From Streptomyces caelestis (GTDB lineage: Bacteria > Actinomycetota > Actinomycetes > Streptomycetales > Streptomycetaceae), in the NCBI RefSeq assembly GCF_001279005.1, contig NZ_LGCN01000276.1, positions 124,001-188,000 of the forward strand: a DNA stretch of 64,000 nt, read 5' to 3'. Position 1 is the first letter of the stretch; each line of letters starts with the position of its first letter. Both the position numbers and the translations under genes were made by a program. This document shows positions 38,882 to 47,372 of the stretch, piece after piece. Below the pieces are notes generated by a model, which did not search any database, was not told where the DNA came from, and worked only from the letters and a program-made list of their open reading frames with translations.

Positions 38882-41620
38882 CTACGGCATGCGGTCCCCC
38901 AGCAGCGCCAGGTTCTCGATGGCGGCGAGGCCGTAGAGCGCGGTGTCGTTGGTGGACACCCAGGCGGCCTCACTGCCGGCGACCAGGGCCATGGGGCCGC
39001 TGACCTTCTCGGTCTTCCAGGGCGCCGACTCCTTGTAGCCGTCGGAGTCGTAGAACTTCTGCCACGCCCGCTTCGCCAGCTTCTCGTCGCCGGTCCGCAC
39101 GGCGGCGTAGGCGTCGAGGCGGGAGTGGCCCTGGAAGAGGATCAGGCTGCCGAAGTGGGAGCCGTAGCGCGCGGCCTGTTCCGTCTTGCTCGCGTTGAAG
39201 TAGCGGCAGTAGTCGTAGTACGCCTCGTTGAACTCCGGCATGTCGACGAGGTCGATGAGCTCGGCGCAGAGTTCGCCCAGGCCGAAGACGGCCGACAGGT
39301 GGGAGACCTCGACCTTCGGGGTGTCGGCGACGGCGAACTCGCCGGTGTCGAGGTCGTACAGGCCGCTGCCCTGGACGAAGCCGTTGGGCTGGGCGGCGAT
39401 GGTCTTCATGGTGGAGAGCACGCGGGCCTTGGCCTTCTCCCACTTGGGACCCTTGCGTTCCCACTCGGTGAGCCAGGCGGAGACCAGTCCGCTCCAGTCG
39501 GTGCCGAAGCCGATCGACAGGGCGTTGCGGTCCGGGGTGTACGGCTCGGTGCGGATCTTGCGGATGGGGTCGAGGACGAGGAAGGTCTCGTCGGAGTCGA
39601 CGTTGGCGTGCATCAGGTCGCCGACGCGTTCGTCGGCGGTGAGGAAGTAGTAGTAGCGGCGGTAGGTGGTGTTGGCGATGCGCTGCTGCTTGGCGCTGTC
39701 GGCGAAGTGCTGGACGCCGTGCCGGGTGCCGAGGCCGGCCCACTTGCCGATGTGGTAGACGTCGACCTCGCCGGTGTGGCGGGTCATCGCCTCGGCGAAG
39801 CGGAAGATGTCGGCGCGGCCGGAGCGCAGGTACGCGTACCAGAGCCACAGGTCGGGCGAGAGCTCGGAGTTGTCCCAGGCGTAGCCGCCGACGTCGTACC
39901 GCCACTGGTGCCGCACGGTGTCGTAGGTGTGCATGATGTCGCCGTAGTCCCAGAAGCCGTACCAGCGGCGCTGCTCCACCTGGTCCTTGTAGTAGGTGAA
40001 GAGGAAGTCGAGGTGGTCCTCGATCTTCGCCTTGGCCGGGGTGGAGCGGTCCGGTTCGGCGAACAGGCCCTTGCCGAAGACCCCGGCGCCGATCAGCTGC
40101 CCGGGCGGGGCGGCGAGCTGCGGGAGGACGCGGACGGCCTCGACCTGCTCGGCGAGCTTCTCGGCGCTCGGGGTGGACTCGTTGGCCCAGAAGAGGAGTT
40201 CGGAGGTGCGGGCGATGCCGTACGGGGTGCCGAACCCGGGCTCGTAGTCCTCGTAGGTGATGTTGAGGCCCTCGAGCTGTTCGGGGAAGGTGTCCTGGCC
40301 CATGCCGTCGTGGTAGAAGCGCAGGTCCATGGGCTGGGCCTCGGGTGACCAGAGCCAGAGGGTGACCTCGGCCTCGTCGGTGTGGGCGTCGCGGATGTCG
40401 AGCTGGGCGGGGTGCTTCTCCCAGAAGTCGCGCAGGCCGAAGGAGAGGCCGCCGGTGACGCCGCCGACGTAGCCGAAGCCGGAGGCGCGCCGGCCGCCGC
40501 CGGCGCCGATCCAGCCGTAGCCCTTCTTGGTGCGCTTGCGCAGGGTGAAGCCGTCGGCGGAGAGCTGGGAGAGGGTGTAGTCGCCCCATTCGGGGATGTA
40601 CTGCAGGCGGGTGGTGACCCGCTGGTCCCAGGTGGCGGGGTCGGGGAGCTTCTCGCCGGCGAACTGGGCGGCCTGGACGGCGGCTCCCGGGTCGCGGCGC
40701 AGTCCGGTGATGCCCTTGACGGCCTCGCGGAGCAGACCGGTGCCCTCGCCGCCGAGGCGGATGTGCCGGTCGTAGGACTCGTCGCGCAGGGGGACGGTGA
40801 AGCGGACGCCGAGGCCCCGGATGAAGTCGCCGCTCGCCTTGCCGGGCTCCTGCTTCCCGTCGTAGGTGATGGTGTGCACCATGCGGAAGGAGTCGGCGCC
40901 GGCGTAGAAGTAGAGACGGATGGAGAAGGGCAGCAGGTCGCGGTGGCCCTTGCGGTGCGTGCCGTCGATACGGACGACCGCGCGGACGGGGCCCTCCTGT
41001 TCGACGGTGACGTCGGAGACGGCGCCGTCGAAGCGTTCGGTCCTGACGGTGGTCTGGTCGCCGTCCTCGTACTCGGGCTGGCGCAGGACGACGAGGCGGC
41101 CGTTCCTGGCGATCTCGGTGGAGCCGCGGGTGACCGACTTGACGATCGTGTGGCCGGACGTGCCGATCCGGGCGGTGATGACGCCGGTCGAGACGTCGAC
41201 GGTGCCGCCGCGCCTGTCGACGGTGACCTTCTTCTCGGGGGCCGCTGCGGGCGCCCCGGGGGCCAGGGTGAGCTTGCCGGACCCGGAGCTCACGGCGTGC
41301 GCGGTCCACTTGAGGGAGCCGTCGGGCCAGTAGGCGATCGGCCAGGACTGGACGGGGACGGACTTCCCGTCGGCGTCGGTCAGCGCGAAGGTCTGGTCCT
41401 CCTGGTGGGCGCCCTTGGGCCAGGGCACGCCGACGGTGGAGCCGGGGGCCGCGCCGAGGCCGCCGTCCTCCAGCCAGTCGAGGGTGACCGGGTCGGCGTC
41501 GGCGGCTTCCGCGCGGGGCGCGGCGGCGGCGTTCCGCGTTCCCAGGGCCCAGCTGAACTGGGCGGCGGCTCCGGCGACGGCGGCCGCCTTGAGCAGGGAT
41601 CTGCGGGGGATGGGGGACAT
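38882..41620 (-). CDS. Tat-exported exo-rhamnogalacturonan lyase family protein (PL26/YetA-like)
   Basis: 912 residues from the ATG at 41618-41620 with GGAAAGG upstream. The N-terminus is a twin-arginine signal (PRRSLLKAAAVAGAAAQFSW) with Arg at 6-7 and likely cleavage after the Ala-rich stretch near residue 40. An N-terminal beta-rich domain (VTLDWLEDGGLGAAPGSTVG) is followed by a large middle and C-terminal helical part (WYGFWDYGDIMHTYD; YAWDNSELSPDLWLWYAYL). Size and the WDxGD-type blocks fit the PL26 exo-rhamnogalacturonan lyase family, which I recall being the annotation of close homologues. The neighbouring YesL-like gene and sugar ABC transporter support pectin side-chain use. Catalytic residues were not verified. 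Confidence 0.72.
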   Translation of the reverse strand: MSPIPRRSLLKAAAVAGAAAQFSWALGTRNAAAAPRAEAADADPVTLDWLEDGGLGAAPGSTVGVPWPKGAHQEDQTFALTDADGKSVPVQSWPIAYWPDGSLKWTAHAVSSGSGKLTLAPGAPAAAPEKKVTVDRRGGTVDVSTGVITARIGTSGHTIVKSVTRGSTEIARNGRLVVLRQPEYEDGDQTTVRTERFDGAVSDVTVEQEGPVRAVVRIDGTHRKGHRDLLPFSIRLYFYAGADSFRMVHTITYDGKQEPGKASGDFIRGLGVRFTVPLRDESYDRHIRLGGEGTGLLREAVKGITGLRRDPGAAVQAAQFAGEKLPDPATWDQRVTTRLQYIPEWGDYTLSQLSADGFTLRKRTKKGYGWIGAGGGRRASGFGYVGGVTGGLSFGLRDFWEKHPAQLDIRDAHTDEAEVTLWLWSPEAQPMDLRFYHDGMGQDTFPEQLEGLNITYEDYEPGFGTPYGIARTSELLFWANESTPSAEKLAEQVEAVRVLPQLAAPPGQLIGAGVFGKGLFAEPDRSTPAKAKIEDHLDFLFTYYKDQVEQRRWYGFWDYGDIMHTYDTVRHQWRYDVGGYAWDNSELSPDLWLWYAYLRSGRADIFRFAEAMTRHTGEVDVYHIGKWAGLGTRHGVQHFADSAKQQRIANTTYRRYYYFLTADERVGDLMHANVDSDETFLVLDPIRKIRTEPYTPDRNALSIGFGTDWSGLVSAWLTEWERKGPKWEKAKARVLSTMKTIAAQPNGFVQGSGLYDLDTGEFAVADTPKVEVSHLSAVFGLGELCAELIDLVDMPEFNEAYYDYCRYFNASKTEQAARYGSHFGSLILFQGHSRLDAYAAVRTGDEKLAKRAWQKFYDSDGYKESAPWKTEKVSGPMALVAGSEAAWVSTNDTALYGLAAIENLALLGDRMP

Positions 41621-41720
41621 GGCCTTTCCTTTCCTTTGCTGCATTGCAAGGTGATGTCAAGGGCATGACAGACAGAGGTGCGGCGCCGGAGCGCCGGCCT
41701 CCACAGAGGGGCACCGTCCG

Positions 41721-42320
41721 TCAGCGGTGCCGGTACCGCTCCTCCACGGCGACGGCCGCCGCCGCGACGGCCCCCAGGACGGGGACCGCCAGCGGCGGGG
41801 CGAACCACCCGGACAGGGCCACGACGGCCAGTCCGCAGACGAGCAGGAAGGATCCGGCGGGATCGAGCACGGTGCGCCGGCCGGCGTCCGCGAGCAGTGC
41901 CCGCCAGGTCGTGCCGGGCGCCCAGAGCGCGGCCGCCCGCAGCAGGGCCACGGCGGCCCCGATCAGCGCGAAGACTCCGACGGCCCCGACGAGCGGCCCA
42001 CCGGGGAGTCCGGCCCGCGCGGCCAGGACGTCCACCCACACCGCGGCGGCCACGGCCCACCCGGCGAGCCCGACGGCCCACCCGCCGCGCACGGCGGTGC
42101 GGAAGTCCAGGACGAACTCCCGCAGACCGCCGTCCTGGTGGGTGGTACGACGCCACAGGTGCCGGGCGCCGGCGGCGAAGGCCGCGGGGTAGGTGACGCC
42201 CCCGAGGCAGGCCACGGCGATCCACACGCCGGTGAGCAGGCACTCGGCGAAGACCGCGAAGCGCTCGCCGAACACGGACTCCCTGCGCGAGGTGCGCGCC
42301 TTCACGCGTGCTTGCACCAT
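41721..42320 (-). CDS. YesL-like DUF624 membrane protein
   Basis: 199 residues with about five membrane helices (AECLLTGVWIAVACLGGVTYPAA; AVGLAGWAVAAAVWVDVLAA; SFLLVCGLAVVALSGWFAPP). The FARGARHLWRR-like loop (AAGARHLWRRTTHQDGG) after helix 1 is typical of DUF624/YesL. In Bacillus yesL sits in the rhamnogalacturonan cluster with ABC permeases; its role is unknown, perhaps transporter assembly. The gene lies 10 bases after the permease gene stop, so it belongs to the same operon. Confidence 0.8.
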   Translation of the reverse strand: MVQARVKARTSRRESVFGERFAVFAECLLTGVWIAVACLGGVTYPAAFAAGARHLWRRTTHQDGGLREFVLDFRTAVRGGWAVGLAGWAVAAAVWVDVLAARAGLPGGPLVGAVGVFALIGAAVALLRAAALWAPGTTWRALLADAGRRTVLDPAGSFLLVCGLAVVALSGWFAPPLAVPVLGAVAAAAVAVEERYRHR

Positions 42321-42330
42321 GGTGACCGCC

Positions 42331-43206
42331 TCAGCCCTTCAGTCCGGAGGTCGCCATGCCGTCGATGAGGTAGCGCTGGAAGGCCATGAAGAAGGCGATG
42401 ACCGGCACCAGCGCCACCAGCGACATCGCGATCATGCTGCCGTAGTTGGAGACGCCCTCCTGGTCGCGGAACATCATCAGGCCGAGCGAGACGGTGTACT
42501 TCTCGGGGGTGTTGAGGTAGATCAGCGGCCCCATGAAGTCGTTCCAGGCGTTGATGAAGGTGAAGATCGCGCTGGTGATGATCGCGGGCCGGCTCAGCGG
42601 CAGCACGATCGACCAGTAGGTGCGCAGGTGCCCGCAGCCGTCGAGCTTGGCGGCCTCGTCCAGCTCCCTGGGCAGTCCGCGCATGAACTGCACCATCAGG
42701 AAGACGAAGAAGGCTTCCGTGGCCAGGAACTTGCCCGCGACGAGCGGCACCAGGGTGTCGGTGAGCTCGAGGTTGCGGAAGAGCACGTACTGCGGGATGA
42801 GCAGCACGTGGTACGGCAGCAGCAGCGTGCCGATCATCAGGGTGAAGAGCAGGTTCCGCCCGGCGAACCGGATCTTGGCGAAGGCGTACGCGGTCAGCGA
42901 GCTGGACAGCACGACACCGACCACGGCGAGGACCGCGTACATCAGCGAGTTCCAGAAGAAACTGCCGATGGAGATGCCGGAGATGCCGTCGGCGAGCCCG
43001 GAGAAGTTCGCCCAGACCGGCGCGGTGGGCAGCAGGTCGAGGCTGGCGATGATGTCCTTGCTCGGCTTGAACGAGGCGCCGACCACCCAGATCACGGGAT
43101 AGAGGACGACCGCGAGGACGAGGAGCGCGCCCACGTGCCAGGCGATCGATCCGACGCGCCGCCGCTCGCCGGCGGTGGGCAGGGCAGGGCTGGTGGCACT
43201 GGTCAC
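42331..43206 (-). CDS. Carbohydrate ABC transporter permease (MalG/LplC-like)
   Basis: 291 residues from a GTG overlapping the stop of the other permease (GTGA). Six membrane helices; the ATPase-contact EAA loop reads LDEAAKLDGCGHLRTYWSI followed by VLPLSRPAIITS. The end (RYLIDGMATSGLKG) is typical of MalG-type subunits. With the second permease and the lipoprotein it imports an oligosaccharide. No ATPase gene is nearby; CUT1 systems in Streptomyces usually share the MsiK ATPase (established knowledge). Confidence 0.95.
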   Translation of the reverse strand: MTSATSPALPTAGERRRVGSIAWHVGALLVLAVVLYPVIWVVGASFKPSKDIIASLDLLPTAPVWANFSGLADGISGISIGSFFWNSLMYAVLAVVGVVLSSSLTAYAFAKIRFAGRNLLFTLMIGTLLLPYHVLLIPQYVLFRNLELTDTLVPLVAGKFLATEAFFVFLMVQFMRGLPRELDEAAKLDGCGHLRTYWSIVLPLSRPAIITSAIFTFINAWNDFMGPLIYLNTPEKYTVSLGLMMFRDQEGVSNYGSMIAMSLVALVPVIAFFMAFQRYLIDGMATSGLKG

Positions 43207-44159
43207 TTGGCGGCCTCCTCGTAGTGCACCCACTTCTTCTGCGACCAGAACAGGACCGCCGTCACGAGCGCCACCGCGATCACCAGCGTCCAGGCCATCG
43301 CGGAGGCGAAGCCCATCTGGGCCTCCTTGAAGCCCTTCTGGTAGAGGTAACAGGTGTAGACGAGCGTGGCGTCGGCGGGCCCGCACCGGGTGTCGGAGAC
43401 GACGTAGGCGGAGCCGAACACCTGGAACGCGTGGATGGACTCCAGCAGCACGTTGAAGAACAGCACCGGGGAGATCATCGGCAGCGTGACGTTCCAGAAC
43501 CTGCGCAGCGGTCCGGCGCCGTCCATCTCGGCGGCCTCGTACAGCTCCTGCGGGACCTGCTTGAGGCCGGCCAGGAAGATGACCATGGGGGCGCCGAACT
43601 GCCAGATGCTCAGGGCCACCAGGGCGTAGATGACGTAGTCCGGGTTGCCGATCCAGCCGCCCACGTCGAGCCCGAAGATCTTCTGCGTACGGTCCACGAC
43701 CGCGTCGTCCGAGAACAGCGCCCGCCACACGAAGCCGACGGAGACGCTGGCGCCGATGAGCGAGGGCATGTAGAACGCGGCCCGGTACAGGCCCTGCCCG
43801 CGCCGCTTCTGCGCGAGCAGCAGCGCGACGCCGAGCGCGAGCAGCAGCTTCAGGGGGGTCGCCACGACGACGTACTTGAGGGTGACCTCGACCGACTTCT
43901 GCCAGCGCGGGTCCTGGAACATCGTCGTGAAGTTGTCCAGCCCCACCCACTGGGGCGGCGTGAACAGGTTGTAGCTGGTGAACGCGTAGTACAGCGACGC
44001 GATCATCGGCCCCGCCGTGAGCAGCAGGAACCCCGCGATCCACGGCGACATGAAGAGATAGCCGGCGAGAGTCTCGCGGCGCCGCCCGCGCCGCCCGGCG
44101 GCGGGAGCGGCGGGCCGCTTCCCGGCCGGGCGCGCGGGCGCTTCCTTGACGAGCGTCAT
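43203..44159 (-). CDS. Carbohydrate ABC transporter permease (MalF/LplB-like)
   Basis: 318 residues, ATG at 44157-44159 preceded by GGGGACG. A ~30-residue basic cytosolic start (RPAGKRPAAPAAGRRGRRR) precedes six helices. The EAA loop reads LYEAAEMDGAGPLRRFWNV then TLPMISPVLFF. It is the partner of the permease downstream with which it overlaps by four bases, and follows the binding-protein gene by 14 bases. Confidence 0.95.
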   Translation of the reverse strand: MTLVKEAPARPAGKRPAAPAAGRRGRRRETLAGYLFMSPWIAGFLLLTAGPMIASLYYAFTSYNLFTPPQWVGLDNFTTMFQDPRWQKSVEVTLKYVVVATPLKLLLALGVALLLAQKRRGQGLYRAAFYMPSLIGASVSVGFVWRALFSDDAVVDRTQKIFGLDVGGWIGNPDYVIYALVALSIWQFGAPMVIFLAGLKQVPQELYEAAEMDGAGPLRRFWNVTLPMISPVLFFNVLLESIHAFQVFGSAYVVSDTRCGPADATLVYTCYLYQKGFKEAQMGFASAMAWTLVIAVALVTAVLFWSQKKWVHYEEAAK

Positions 44160-44173
44160 GGTGGTACGTCCCC

Positions 44174-45463
44174 TCAGCCGGCGAACGCGGCCTTGGCCTC
44201 GCTGAACAGTGCCTTGGCGGCGTCGGCCGGCTTGGCCTTGCCCTGGGCGACCTCGCCGCCGATGCGCAGGAACGCCGCCTCGATGACGTCGGCGCCCGAC
44301 GGGTGCGGGGTGATCTTGCCGAGGACGCCGGCCGCGGCGACCTCTTCCTCGTAGGCCGCGACGCCCTTGTTGTTGTCGTCGGTGGGCTTGAACGCGTCGT
44401 ACTGCTCGGTGGTGGCGAGGATGCCGCGGTCGTAACCCATGATCTCGCCGACCTCGGGGTCGTGGACCATGAAGTCGATGAACTGGGCCACCTCCTTGGG
44501 GTGCTTGGTCCCCGAGAAGCCGCTCAGCATCAGCGAACCGAGGTACTGACCGGTGGCCTTGCCGTCCGTGGTGGGGATCGGCGCGAGCCCGTAGTCCGAC
44601 TCGCCCTCGCCCTCGTAGCGGATGGAGAAGTTGTCCCAGGTGAACTCGGACGCCGCGAGGCCCGCCGAGAGCGCCGACTTGGGCTTGACCTGCTCGACCT
44701 TCTTCGGGTCGGCGACGAGCCCGGACCGCACGCGCTTGTAGCCGTCCTCCCACCACTGCGTCAGATCGTCCTGGGTGAAGCCGAGATCGGTGTCCGTGAA
44801 GAAGGCCTTGCCGTTCTGGCGCAGGTAGAGGTCGTAGAGGTACATGATGCTGAAGTAGCCGGTGTCACCGGCGATCTTCAGCTTGTCCTGGATCGTCTGC
44901 AGCGCGTCGAAGTACTCGTCCCAGGTCCAGCCGAACTTCGCCTCCACCCCGGCCTTCTCGAAGGCCTTGAGGTCGATGACGAGCGACATGGTGTTGGCGC
45001 CGACGGGGACGGCGATCTGCTTGCCGTCGACCTGACCGTTCGCCAGGACACCGTTGCGGAAGTTGTCCAGGCTCAGGTTCCCGGCGTCCGCCTGCGACGT
45101 GAGATCCAGCAGAACACCGCGCTTGTCGTACTTACGCAGGAAGCCGACCGCGTTCTGGAAAACGTCCGGCGGATTCCCGCCGGAGGCCTGGGTCTGGAAC
45201 TTCTCCCAGAACGCCTCGTAGTCGGTGAATTCAGGCTTGATCTTGATCTTCGGGAACTTCTTCTCGAAGAGCGCGATCGTCTTCTTGATGGCGATGGTGC
45301 GCGGCTCGCCACCCCACCACGCGTAACGGAGCGTCACCGTCCCGTCCCCCGAGCCGCTGCCGCCACCGCAGGCGGTGGCGGTCGCACCGAGCCCCGCGAC
45401 GGCCAGCGAGGCCCCCGCCGCCTTGAGGATCGTCCGCCTCTCCACATTCCCACCCTGCTGCAT
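44174..45463 (-). CDS. Extracellular sugar-binding lipoprotein (Tat-type)
   Basis: 429 residues. The ATG at 45463 has GGGGAGG five bases upstream; an in-frame GTG six codons on is an alternative. Arg9-Arg10 (VERRTILKAAG) gives a Tat signal and TATAC places the lipobox Cys at residue 32, then a Gly/Ser linker. The CUT1 binding-protein body follows (VTLRYAWWGGEPRTIAIKKT; an SGFSGTKHPKEVAQFIDFMV helix). It should bind the released oligosaccharide outside the cell. It is the first gene of the cassette and is preceded by LacI-type operator-like sites. Confidence 0.93.
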   Translation of the reverse strand: MQQGGNVERRTILKAAGASLAVAGLGATATACGGGSGSGDGTVTLRYAWWGGEPRTIAIKKTIALFEKKFPKIKIKPEFTDYEAFWEKFQTQASGGNPPDVFQNAVGFLRKYDKRGVLLDLTSQADAGNLSLDNFRNGVLANGQVDGKQIAVPVGANTMSLVIDLKAFEKAGVEAKFGWTWDEYFDALQTIQDKLKIAGDTGYFSIMYLYDLYLRQNGKAFFTDTDLGFTQDDLTQWWEDGYKRVRSGLVADPKKVEQVKPKSALSAGLAASEFTWDNFSIRYEGEGESDYGLAPIPTTDGKATGQYLGSLMLSGFSGTKHPKEVAQFIDFMVHDPEVGEIMGYDRGILATTEQYDAFKPTDDNNKGVAAYEEEVAAAGVLGKITPHPSGADVIEAAFLRIGGEVAQGKAKPADAAKALFSEAKAAFAG

Positions 45464-45815
45464 ATGAGCCTCCCCGCGACGTTCGCGTCCGCCTCATGAA
45501 TCGTTTCAAGTAAGCGCTTGCTGGCACAAGTTACGGAGGGCCTACGGGCGCGTCAATGATTCGGACAGGAATTCATGGGAGCCGCGCCTCCGCACCGGCG
45601 GCGGCCGCCTCGTCCGTGGATCCACGCCTGGCCGCAAACATCCAGGTAGACGCCTCACGGCCGACCGGCCGAACGCGGCGGGGCCGACCGGAACGGGCGC
45701 GGCGGAAGGTCACGGTTGAATGAAGACGACCGGAAGCGGAACGCCCCGGACACCCGGGAGGACCCTCGCCCGGCCGGCCCTCGGCGCGAGCGCGCCACGC
45801 CGGCCGCACACGACG
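45464..45815. other. Gene-free stretch upstream of the sugar cassette
   Basis: About 350 bases with no credible gene. The left end holds the cassette control region (operator-like palindromes). The right part (45570-45810) is open in one minus-strand frame but has no ribosome site and an Arg/Gly-biased product, so I treat it as non-coding. Confidence 0.6.
45497..45521 (-). promoter_or_regulatory. Two adjacent LacI-family-type operator candidates
   Basis: Site 1, tgaatcgtttca at 45497-45508, is palindromic except for one central pair. Site 2, gtaagcgcttgc at 45510-45521, has a perfect AAGCGCTT core. Both have the central CG of LacI/CcpA-type operators. They lie 34-58 bases upstream of the binding-protein start, where a repressor could block transcription. 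No LacI regulator gene lies in the window. Confidence 0.55.
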
Positions 45816-45852
45816 AGGCGGCCCGGCTCACGAGTCGTGAGCCGGGCCGCCT
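45816..45852 (-). terminator. Terminator of tRNA-Val copy B
   Basis: A ~17-bp stem (aggcggcccggctcacg with cgtgagccgggccgcct), loop ~3 bases, 10 bases past the tRNA 3' end. Its sequence is unrelated to the terminator of copy A. Confidence 0.85.
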
Positions 45853-45858
45853 GATGAT

Positions 45859-45936
45859 CCGGTGGGCGATACTGGGTTCGAACCAGTGACCTCTTCGGTG
45901 TGAACGAAGCGCTCTCCCACTGAGCTAATCGCCCGG
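45859..45936 (-). repeat. 78-bp direct repeat, copy B (contains tRNA-Val)
   Basis: Same sequence and orientation as 38283-38360; the two copies are 7,576 bases apart start to start and bracket the SRPBCC-lyase-transporter block. Confidence 0.95.
45863..45934 (-). tRNA. tRNA-Val (anticodon CAC), copy B
   Basis: 72-nt cloverleaf identical to copy A at 38287-38358 (anticodon loop TTCACAC). The upstream side has TAATGT at a -10 position but no good -35, so its promoter differs from copy A. Confidence 0.97.
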
Positions 45937-46013
45937 ACGCAGGAAGAACATTACCCCATGTCAGGGGGTGCCCGTGACCAGCGGGGAGCGGTGCGCCCGT
46001 CCCCCGCCGCGCC

Positions 46014-46472
46014 TCACTGCTCCTTGATCTTCCAGGGCATCACGAGACCGAACTTCCACAGGTAGACCCCGGCCAGCGCGACCACGATCACCAGGCCGAT
46101 CGAGGTCAGGATGATGTTCCGGCGCCGCACCTTGGGGTCCAGGGCACGCTGCGCCGCCTCGGTGACCTTGCGCTTGGTCCAGCGCAGCACCAGCTGGGCC
46201 CAGACGAACTCGGTCGCCCAGATCGCCATGCCGCCGAAGATCACGACCCAGCCCGGCCCGGGCAGCACCAGCATCGCGGCACCGGCCGCCACGACCGCGA
46301 GGCCGACGACGAAGACGCCGACCTGCCAGCTGAAGTGCAGCGCGCGACGCGCCTTGACGAACTCCGGCGCGCGCGATCCGAGCCCCCGCTCCTCACGGTT
46401 CCCGCTCTCGTCCACCGTCACCCCGTGGGCCGCCACCGCGACCTCGCCAGACCTGTCACTCCCCGTGTTCAT
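46014..46472 (-). CDS. TIGR02611-family small membrane protein
   Basis: 152 residues from the ATG at 46470-46472 (MNTGSDRSGEVAVAAHG); an in-frame upstream ATG would add 11 residues. Three membrane helices: WQVGVFVVGLAVVAAGAAML, PGPGWVVIFGGMAIWATEFV and IILTSIGLVIVVALAGVYLW, with a basic loop (LRWTKRKVTEAAQRALDPKVRRR) between. The LVLPGPG motif is typical of the TIGR02611 family of unknown function. It is divergent from ssgB. Confidence 0.88.
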   Translation of the reverse strand: MNTGSDRSGEVAVAAHGVTVDESGNREERGLGSRAPEFVKARRALHFSWQVGVFVVGLAVVAAGAAMLVLPGPGWVVIFGGMAIWATEFVWAQLVLRWTKRKVTEAAQRALDPKVRRRNIILTSIGLVIVVALAGVYLWKFGLVMPWKIKEQ

Positions 46473-46577
46473 ACAGCCAAACACTACCCGAGCGAAACAC
46501 ATCACCGGAATGGGTGCAGAGCGCGAACGATCTTTCGGCCGGAAGAGTTACGTAAAACGACGCAAAACTCTCAGAGG

Positions 46578-46604
46578 GGTTTACAACGGCACCGTAGGTG
46601 GCAT
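46578..46604 (+). promoter_or_regulatory. Candidate stress-sigma (SigH/SigB-type) promoter of ssgB
   Basis: GGTTT at 46578-46582 and GTGGCAT at 46598-46604 with a 15-base spacer resemble the GGTTT-N15-GGGTAT class. In S. coelicolor ssgB transcription depends on SigH (established knowledge). It lies about 60 bases before the ssgB ATG. The -10 match is only partial. Confidence 0.45.
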
Positions 46605-46663
46605 GTCGATTTGGCCGACGTGCGAATCCCCGAGCGCACACTGAGCGAAAGGCCCTGGCGCTT

Positions 46664-47077
46664 ATGAACACCACGGTCAGCTGCGAGCTGCACCTGCGCC
46701 TCGTTGTGTCGAGCGAGTCCTCCCTGCCTGTCCCCGCAGGCCTGCGGTACGACACGGCCGACCCCTACGCCGTGCACGCCACCTTCCACACCGGAGCCGA
46801 GGAAACCGTCGAGTGGGTGTTCGCCCGCGACCTCCTCGCCGAAGGACTTCACCGCCCCACGGGCACCGGCGACGTCCGTGTCTGGCCGTCGCGCAGCCAC
46901 GGTCAGGGCGTCGTCTGCATCGCCCTGAGCTCACCGGAGGGGGAGGCCCTGCTCGAGGCCCCCGCAAGGGCTCTGGAGTCCTTCCTGAAGCGCACCGACG
47001 CCGCCGTGCCGCCCGGCACGGAACACCGGCACTTCGATCTCGACCAGGAGCTCTCGCACATCCTGGCGGAAAGCTAG
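46664..47077 (+). CDS. ssgB: Sporulation-specific cell division protein SsgB
   Basis: 137 residues from the ATG at 46664. The sequence begins NTTVSCELHLRLVVSSE and continues LPVPAGLRYDTADPYAVHATF, WVFARDLLAEGL and VRVWPSRSHGQGVVCIAL, the SALP family core and, to my recollection, nearly identical to S. coelicolor SsgB. SsgB is the most conserved SALP; with SsgA it recruits FtsZ to sporulation septum sites. Its presence places the organism among sporulating actinomycetes. It is monocistronic with a terminator 76 bases downstream. Confidence 0.96.
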   Translation: MNTTVSCELHLRLVVSSESSLPVPAGLRYDTADPYAVHATFHTGAEETVEWVFARDLLAEGLHRPTGTGDVRVWPSRSHGQGVVCIALSSPEGEALLEAPARALESFLKRTDAAVPPGTEHRHFDLDQELSHILAES

Positions 47078-47153
47078 GCGAGGCTCACGAAGCCGCCCGG
47101 CGCCGTCGACTCGGGGAGACGGCTCGGGCCCGGACAGCCGTACACGGCTCACA

Positions 47154-47198
47154 CACGACGGCGCCGACACCGCGGAGTCCGCGGGCGGCGCCGTCGTG
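47154..47198 (+). terminator. ssgB terminator (compound hairpin)
   Basis: An outer 12-bp stem (cacgacggcgcc with ggcgccgtcgtg) encloses a second perfect dyad (ccgcgga/tccgcgg), so the structure is a stacked double hairpin. Confidence 0.75.
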
Positions 47199-47372
47199 CT
47201 GTGCGCACACCGAACCGGTGCCGGCCGAAAGGGCGACCGGGGACGACGGCCGGTGTCCGCGCGCCGCACGCGGAGCCATGTGCGGAGCGGGGAGGTGCGG
47301 GGCGCGCCGGAGCCACTACCATCGGCCAGCATCGGCGGGCGTCCGCCCGACCCCCAGGCCAGGGAGCGAACT

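Noticed and set aside
45573..45809. 78-codon minus-strand frame before tRNA-Val copy B
   Set aside because: No ribosome site, Arg/Gly-biased product, no helices or motifs.
38283..45936. Integrated phage or conjugative element between the tRNA-Val copies
   Set aside because: No integrase, excisionase, replication or transfer gene; the content is a metabolic operon. Only the repeat itself is odd.
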